From Streptomyces sp. A012304 (GTDB taxonomy: Bacteria; Actinomycetota; Actinomycetes; Streptomycetales; Streptomycetaceae), in the NCBI RefSeq assembly GCF_026008495.1, contig NZ_BQUN01000012.1, positions 149,460-213,459 of the forward strand: 64,000 nt of DNA, read 5' to 3'. The translations under genes and the position numbers were made by a program. Positions within the stretch are counted from its first letter, which is position 1. Each line of letters begins with the position of its first letter. The notes beneath the pieces were generated by a model. The model was not told the DNA's origin. It made no database searches and saw only the letters and a program-made list of their open reading frames with translations. Shown piece by piece: positions 61,310-64,000 of this stretch.

Positions 61310-62356
61310 GTGAAGAACCTGTTCGGCAAGCTCGCCGACGGCACGGAGATCCACAGCTGGTCCCTGGAGAACGGCGGGACCCGCCTGACGGTCCTCTCCT
61401 ACGGCGGCATCGTCCAGTCGCTGGAGATCCCCGACCGCGAAGGCCGCCGCAAGAACGTCTCCCTGGGCTTCGGCACCATCGAGGAGTACGTCGCCGGGAG
61501 CCCGTACTTCGGTGCCCTGATCGGCCGCTACGGCAACCGTGTCGGCGAGGGCCGGTTCACCCTCGACGACCAGACCCACCAGCTGTCCGTGAACGACGGC
61601 GCGAACAGCCTGCACGGCGGCGCCCGGGGCTTCGACCAGCGGGTGTGGGACGTCGAGCCGTTCACCCGGGGCTCCGACGTCGGCCTGTACCTGTCCCGCA
61701 CGAGCCCCGACGGCGAGCAGGGCTACCCGGGCACGCTGAGGGTGAGGGTCACCTACACCCTGACCCGGGACGGCGACTGGCGCGTCGACTACGAGGCCAC
61801 CACCGACGCGGCCACCGTCGTCAACCTCACCAGCCACGTCTACTGGAACCTGGCCGGCGAGGACAGCGGCTCGGTCCTCGACCACGAGCTGGAGCTCGCC
61901 GCCTCCCGCTACACGCCCGTCGACGCGGGTCTGATCCCCACGGGGGAGCTGGCGGAGGTCGCCGGCACTCCCTTCGACTTCCGCCGGGCCAAGACCGTCG
62001 GCGAGGACATCCGCGTCGCCGACCAGCAGCTGCTGCACGCCAAGGGGTTCGACCACAACTGGGTGCTCGACAAGGGCGTCACCGCGCGGCCCGAGCACGT
62101 CGCGACGCTGCGCGACCCCGCCTCCGGCCGCACGCTGAGGATCGCGACCACCGAGCCCGGTCTCCAGTTCTACTCGGGCAACTTCCTCGACGGCACCCTC
62201 GTCGGCGGCGGTGGCACGGTCTACCGCCAGGGCGACGCGCTGTGCCTGGAGACGCAGCACTTCCCCGACTCGCCGAACCAGCCGTCGTTCCCCTCGACCG
62301 TGCTGCGGCCGGGCGGGACGTACCGGTCGACGACGGTCCACTCGTTCGGCACCTGA
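61310..62356 (+). CDS. galM: Aldose 1-epimerase (mutarotase)
   Basis: 348 residues. Catalytic His in VNLTSHVYWNLAG (near 172) and Glu in LCLETQHFPDSPN (near 310); VLSYGGIVQSLEIPD near the N-terminus. Second mutarotase of the window, likely converting the anomer supplied by the MmsAB importer. The GTG start has CGGGAGG upstream. Compared with the copy at 34539 it has an insertion around RVADQQLLHAKGF. Confidence 0.95.
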   Translation: MKNLFGKLADGTEIHSWSLENGGTRLTVLSYGGIVQSLEIPDREGRRKNVSLGFGTIEEYVAGSPYFGALIGRYGNRVGEGRFTLDDQTHQLSVNDGANSLHGGARGFDQRVWDVEPFTRGSDVGLYLSRTSPDGEQGYPGTLRVRVTYTLTRDGDWRVDYEATTDAATVVNLTSHVYWNLAGEDSGSVLDHELELAASRYTPVDAGLIPTGELAEVAGTPFDFRRAKTVGEDIRVADQQLLHAKGFDHNWVLDKGVTARPEHVATLRDPASGRTLRIATTEPGLQFYSGNFLDGTLVGGGGTVYRQGDALCLETQHFPDSPNQPSFPSTVLRPGGTYRSTTVHSFGT

Positions 62357-62402
62357 CGCTCCTTCACAGGCGGCGCACAAGTTCTCACCGGATCCTCAGC
62401 GG

Positions 62403-62433
62403 TTGAACAGCGCCGCCCCAGCCTCCGTATCTA
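62403..62433 (+). promoter_or_regulatory. Possible promoter of the aminotransferase gene
   Basis: TTGAAC (62403-62408), 19-nt spacer, TATCTA (62428-62433). Spacing is one nt long and the -10 imperfect; low certainty. Confidence 0.35.
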
Positions 62434-62476
62434 GGGGCGGCCCCAGGCTTCCCGCCGCGGGCCGCCCACATGACGA

Positions 62477-62503
62477 CGGGCCCGGACGTCCCCACCGGGC
62501 CCG
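62477..62503 (+). promoter_or_regulatory. Hairpin in the aminotransferase leader
   Basis: CGGGCCCGG (62477-62485) and CCGGGCCCG (62495-62503) form a perfect 9-bp stem, 8 nt before the GGAGG ribosome site. It could influence translation or act as an attenuator. Confidence 0.5.
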
Positions 62504-62520
62504 CCCCATACGGAGGTTCC

Positions 62521-64000
62521 ATGGCCGACAACGTCACCTCGCTGTTCCGCAGCACCGCGGCGCACAGCCCGTCGATGGCGGCGCTGACCCGCGAGGGCGG
62601 GGACGGCAACGGCCCGGTGGACTTCTGTATCCCCTGCAATCCCTACTTCCCCACACCGCAGATGTTCGACGAGATGTCGGCCCGGCTGCGGGACATCATC
62701 ACGTACTACCCGAGCAGCGCCGACACGATCACCGCCGAGCTGTGCAGTCTCCTCCAGCTGCCGCCGCAGGCGGTGGCGATGGGCAACGGCTCCACGGAGC
62801 TGATCACCTGGATCGACCACCTGCTGGTGCGCGAGTCGCTCGCCGTTCCGGTCCCGACCTTCGGCCGCTGGACCGACCAGCCGATGGAGACGGGCAAGCG
62901 GGTCGACATGTTCCCGCTCCAGGAGTCCAGCGGGTTCGCCCTGGACCTGGCGCAGTACGCGGAGTTCATCCGTGCCCGCGGCACCCGGGTCGCCGTGATC
63001 TGCAACCCGAACAACCCGGACGGCGGGTTCCTGCACAAGCACGCGATCACACAGTTCATGGACGCGATGGCCGACCTGGACCTGGTCGTCATCGACGAGT
63101 CGTTCCTGGAGTTCGCGGACGCCGAGGCCGAGCCGTCCGTGGTCCAGGAGGCGATGCTGCGGCCGAACGTGATCGTGCTGCGCAGCCTCGGCAAGAACTT
63201 CGGTCTGCACGGCATCCGCTTCGGCTACCTGGTGGCGAACCCGGCGCTGGCCGGCCGGGTGCGTTCCATGCTGCCCAAGTGGAACCTCAACTCCTTCGCC
63301 GAGCACGTGGTGTTCATGCTGAAGGAGCACGGCCCCGAGTACGCGCAGAGCCTGATGCAGGTGCGCCGGGACCGTCTGGAGATGGCGAGCCAGCTCTCCG
63401 CCCTGCCGGGTCTGACCGTCTATCCGTCGCAGGGGAACTTCCTCTTCGTGCGCCTTCCCGTGGGTGCCGAGGGAACCGTGGTCCGCGACCGGCTGCTCAC
63501 CGAGCACCGGATCCTGGTCCGCGAGTGCGGCAACAAGATCGGCTCCTCCAGCCGCTTCCTGCGGCTCGTGGTGCGCCCCCAGGTGGACGTGCGTCGCCTG
63601 GTGTCCGGCCTGGAACAGGTGCTCTACGGGGCCAGGAGGGGAGCCGCCGTGCCCGAGCTGGGGGCTGGGACCAGCTACAGCTCGGGTACGGCGGCGGTGG
63701 ACCGGCTGGTGGGTGCCACCAACGGGGCCGGCATACAAGGCCTTGCCGCTCAGGCCGTCGGCGCCGGAATGCCGGGGCTCGTCGCGGCTCCGGCCGCCGC
63801 CGTCGGCATGCAGGTGCCGGCGGCGGCGCAGACCAACGCGTCCAACGGCGCGGGGATGCCGCTGCCGGCGGCGGCCCAGGTCTTCCCGCAGCAGGCCCCC
63901 GCGCCGACGGCGCCGGCCGCGATGACCCCGGTCCCGGCGGCGGCACCCGCCCCGGCCCCGGCCCCGGCCCCGGCTCCCGCTCCGGCGGCTCCCGCGGCGG
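62521..64000 (+). CDS. PLP-dependent aminotransferase (HisC-like) with Ala/Pro-rich tail (partial)
   Basis: At least 493 residues; the frame is open at the right edge. Type I/II aminotransferase fold: AMGNGSTELITW (near 87), VICNPNNPDGGF (near 160), VVIDESFLEFAD (near 193) and PLP lysine in LRSLGKNFGLHGIRFGY (near 225), close to histidinol-phosphate aminotransferases or threonine-phosphate decarboxylases. After about residue 370 a long Ala/Pro/Gly region begins, ending in AP repeats, not usual in this family. GGAGG lies 4 nt before the ATG. Substrate unknown. Confidence 0.88.
   Translation, partial: MADNVTSLFRSTAAHSPSMAALTREGGDGNGPVDFCIPCNPYFPTPQMFDEMSARLRDIITYYPSSADTITAELCSLLQLPPQAVAMGNGSTELITWIDHLLVRESLAVPVPTFGRWTDQPMETGKRVDMFPLQESSGFALDLAQYAEFIRARGTRVAVICNPNNPDGGFLHKHAITQFMDAMADLDLVVIDESFLEFADAEAEPSVVQEAMLRPNVIVLRSLGKNFGLHGIRFGYLVANPALAGRVRSMLPKWNLNSFAEHVVFMLKEHGPEYAQSLMQVRRDRLEMASQLSALPGLTVYPSQGNFLFVRLPVGAEGTVVRDRLLTEHRILVRECGNKIGSSSRFLRLVVRPQVDVRRLVSGLEQVLYGARRGAAVPELGAGTSYSSGTAAVDRLVGATNGAGIQGLAAQAVGAGMPGLVAAPAAAVGMQVPAAAQTNASNGAGMPLPAAAQVFPQQAPAPTAPAAMTPVPAAAPAPAPAPAPAPAPAAPAA

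Overview
The window is high-GC actinobacterial DNA and almost certainly comes from a Streptomyces chromosome. The evidence is strong third-position GC, frequent GTG starts, many TAnnnT -10 boxes placed 6-7 nt before a start codon (leaderless transcripts), and the order PucR-type regulator (FasR), fabD, fabH, acpP, fabF, which matches the known S. coelicolor fatty-acid locus. No rRNA, tRNA, CRISPR array, insertion sequence or phage module was found. Most of the window looks like conserved core chromosome.

Layout. 1-3.7 kb: envelope genes (a deacetylase-like protein cut by the left edge; a class A penicillin-binding protein whose transpeptidase motifs are degraded) and an FmdB zinc-ribbon protein. 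3.8-12.5 kb: a tellurium/stress (Ter) island with three TerD proteins, a TerA-like protein and a TerC/DUF475 membrane protein. It includes the Ter-associated biosynthetic module: HAD hydrolase, an 815-residue PRTase-TRSP-StiP/PELOTA fusion and a CitE/HpcH-like aldolase. 12.6-17.6 kb: an AhpE-type peroxiredoxin, a DUF3052 protein, pyruvate dehydrogenase E1 (aceE) and a six-helix potassium channel. 17.65-18.2 kb: repeat-rich, non-coding. 18.2-27.7 kb: small regulator/target pairs (TetR-MFS, MerR-aldo/keto reductase), hydrolases, a receptor-type Ser/Thr kinase and a pirin.

27.8-32.8 kb: fasR and the FASII operon fabD-fabH-acpP-fabF, with a perfect inverted repeat between fasR and fabD and a strong terminator after fabF. 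32.9-45.8 kb: DUF3145, an SGNH lipoprotein, galM, divergent RidA/LysR, a secreted pyroglutamyl-peptidase-like protein with Ser in place of the catalytic Cys, an AlkZ-like DNA glycosylase candidate, an EI24 membrane protein, a divergent MarR/oxidoreductase pair with two palindromic operators, a serine hydrolase and an M14 carboxypeptidase gene broken by one base in a C7 run.

46-62.4 kb: two monosaccharide ABC transporters. On the minus strand a LacI regulator is followed by a YtfQ-YtfR-YtfT-YjfF-type galactofuranose-like importer. On the plus strand lie an acid-sugar dehydratase (mandelate-racemase family), a zinc dehydrogenase, an enzyme I could not identify, a ChvE-MmsA-MmsB importer and a second galM. 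A shared direct-repeat motif, CGAAAT-N2-CGAAC and variants, sits upstream of three of these units. I infer one sugar regulon, possibly an oxidative (dehydrogenase-dehydratase) sugar pathway with an uncharacterised enzyme; this is the best candidate for undescribed biology here. The right edge holds a PLP aminotransferase with an unusual Ala/Pro-rich tail, cut by the window end.
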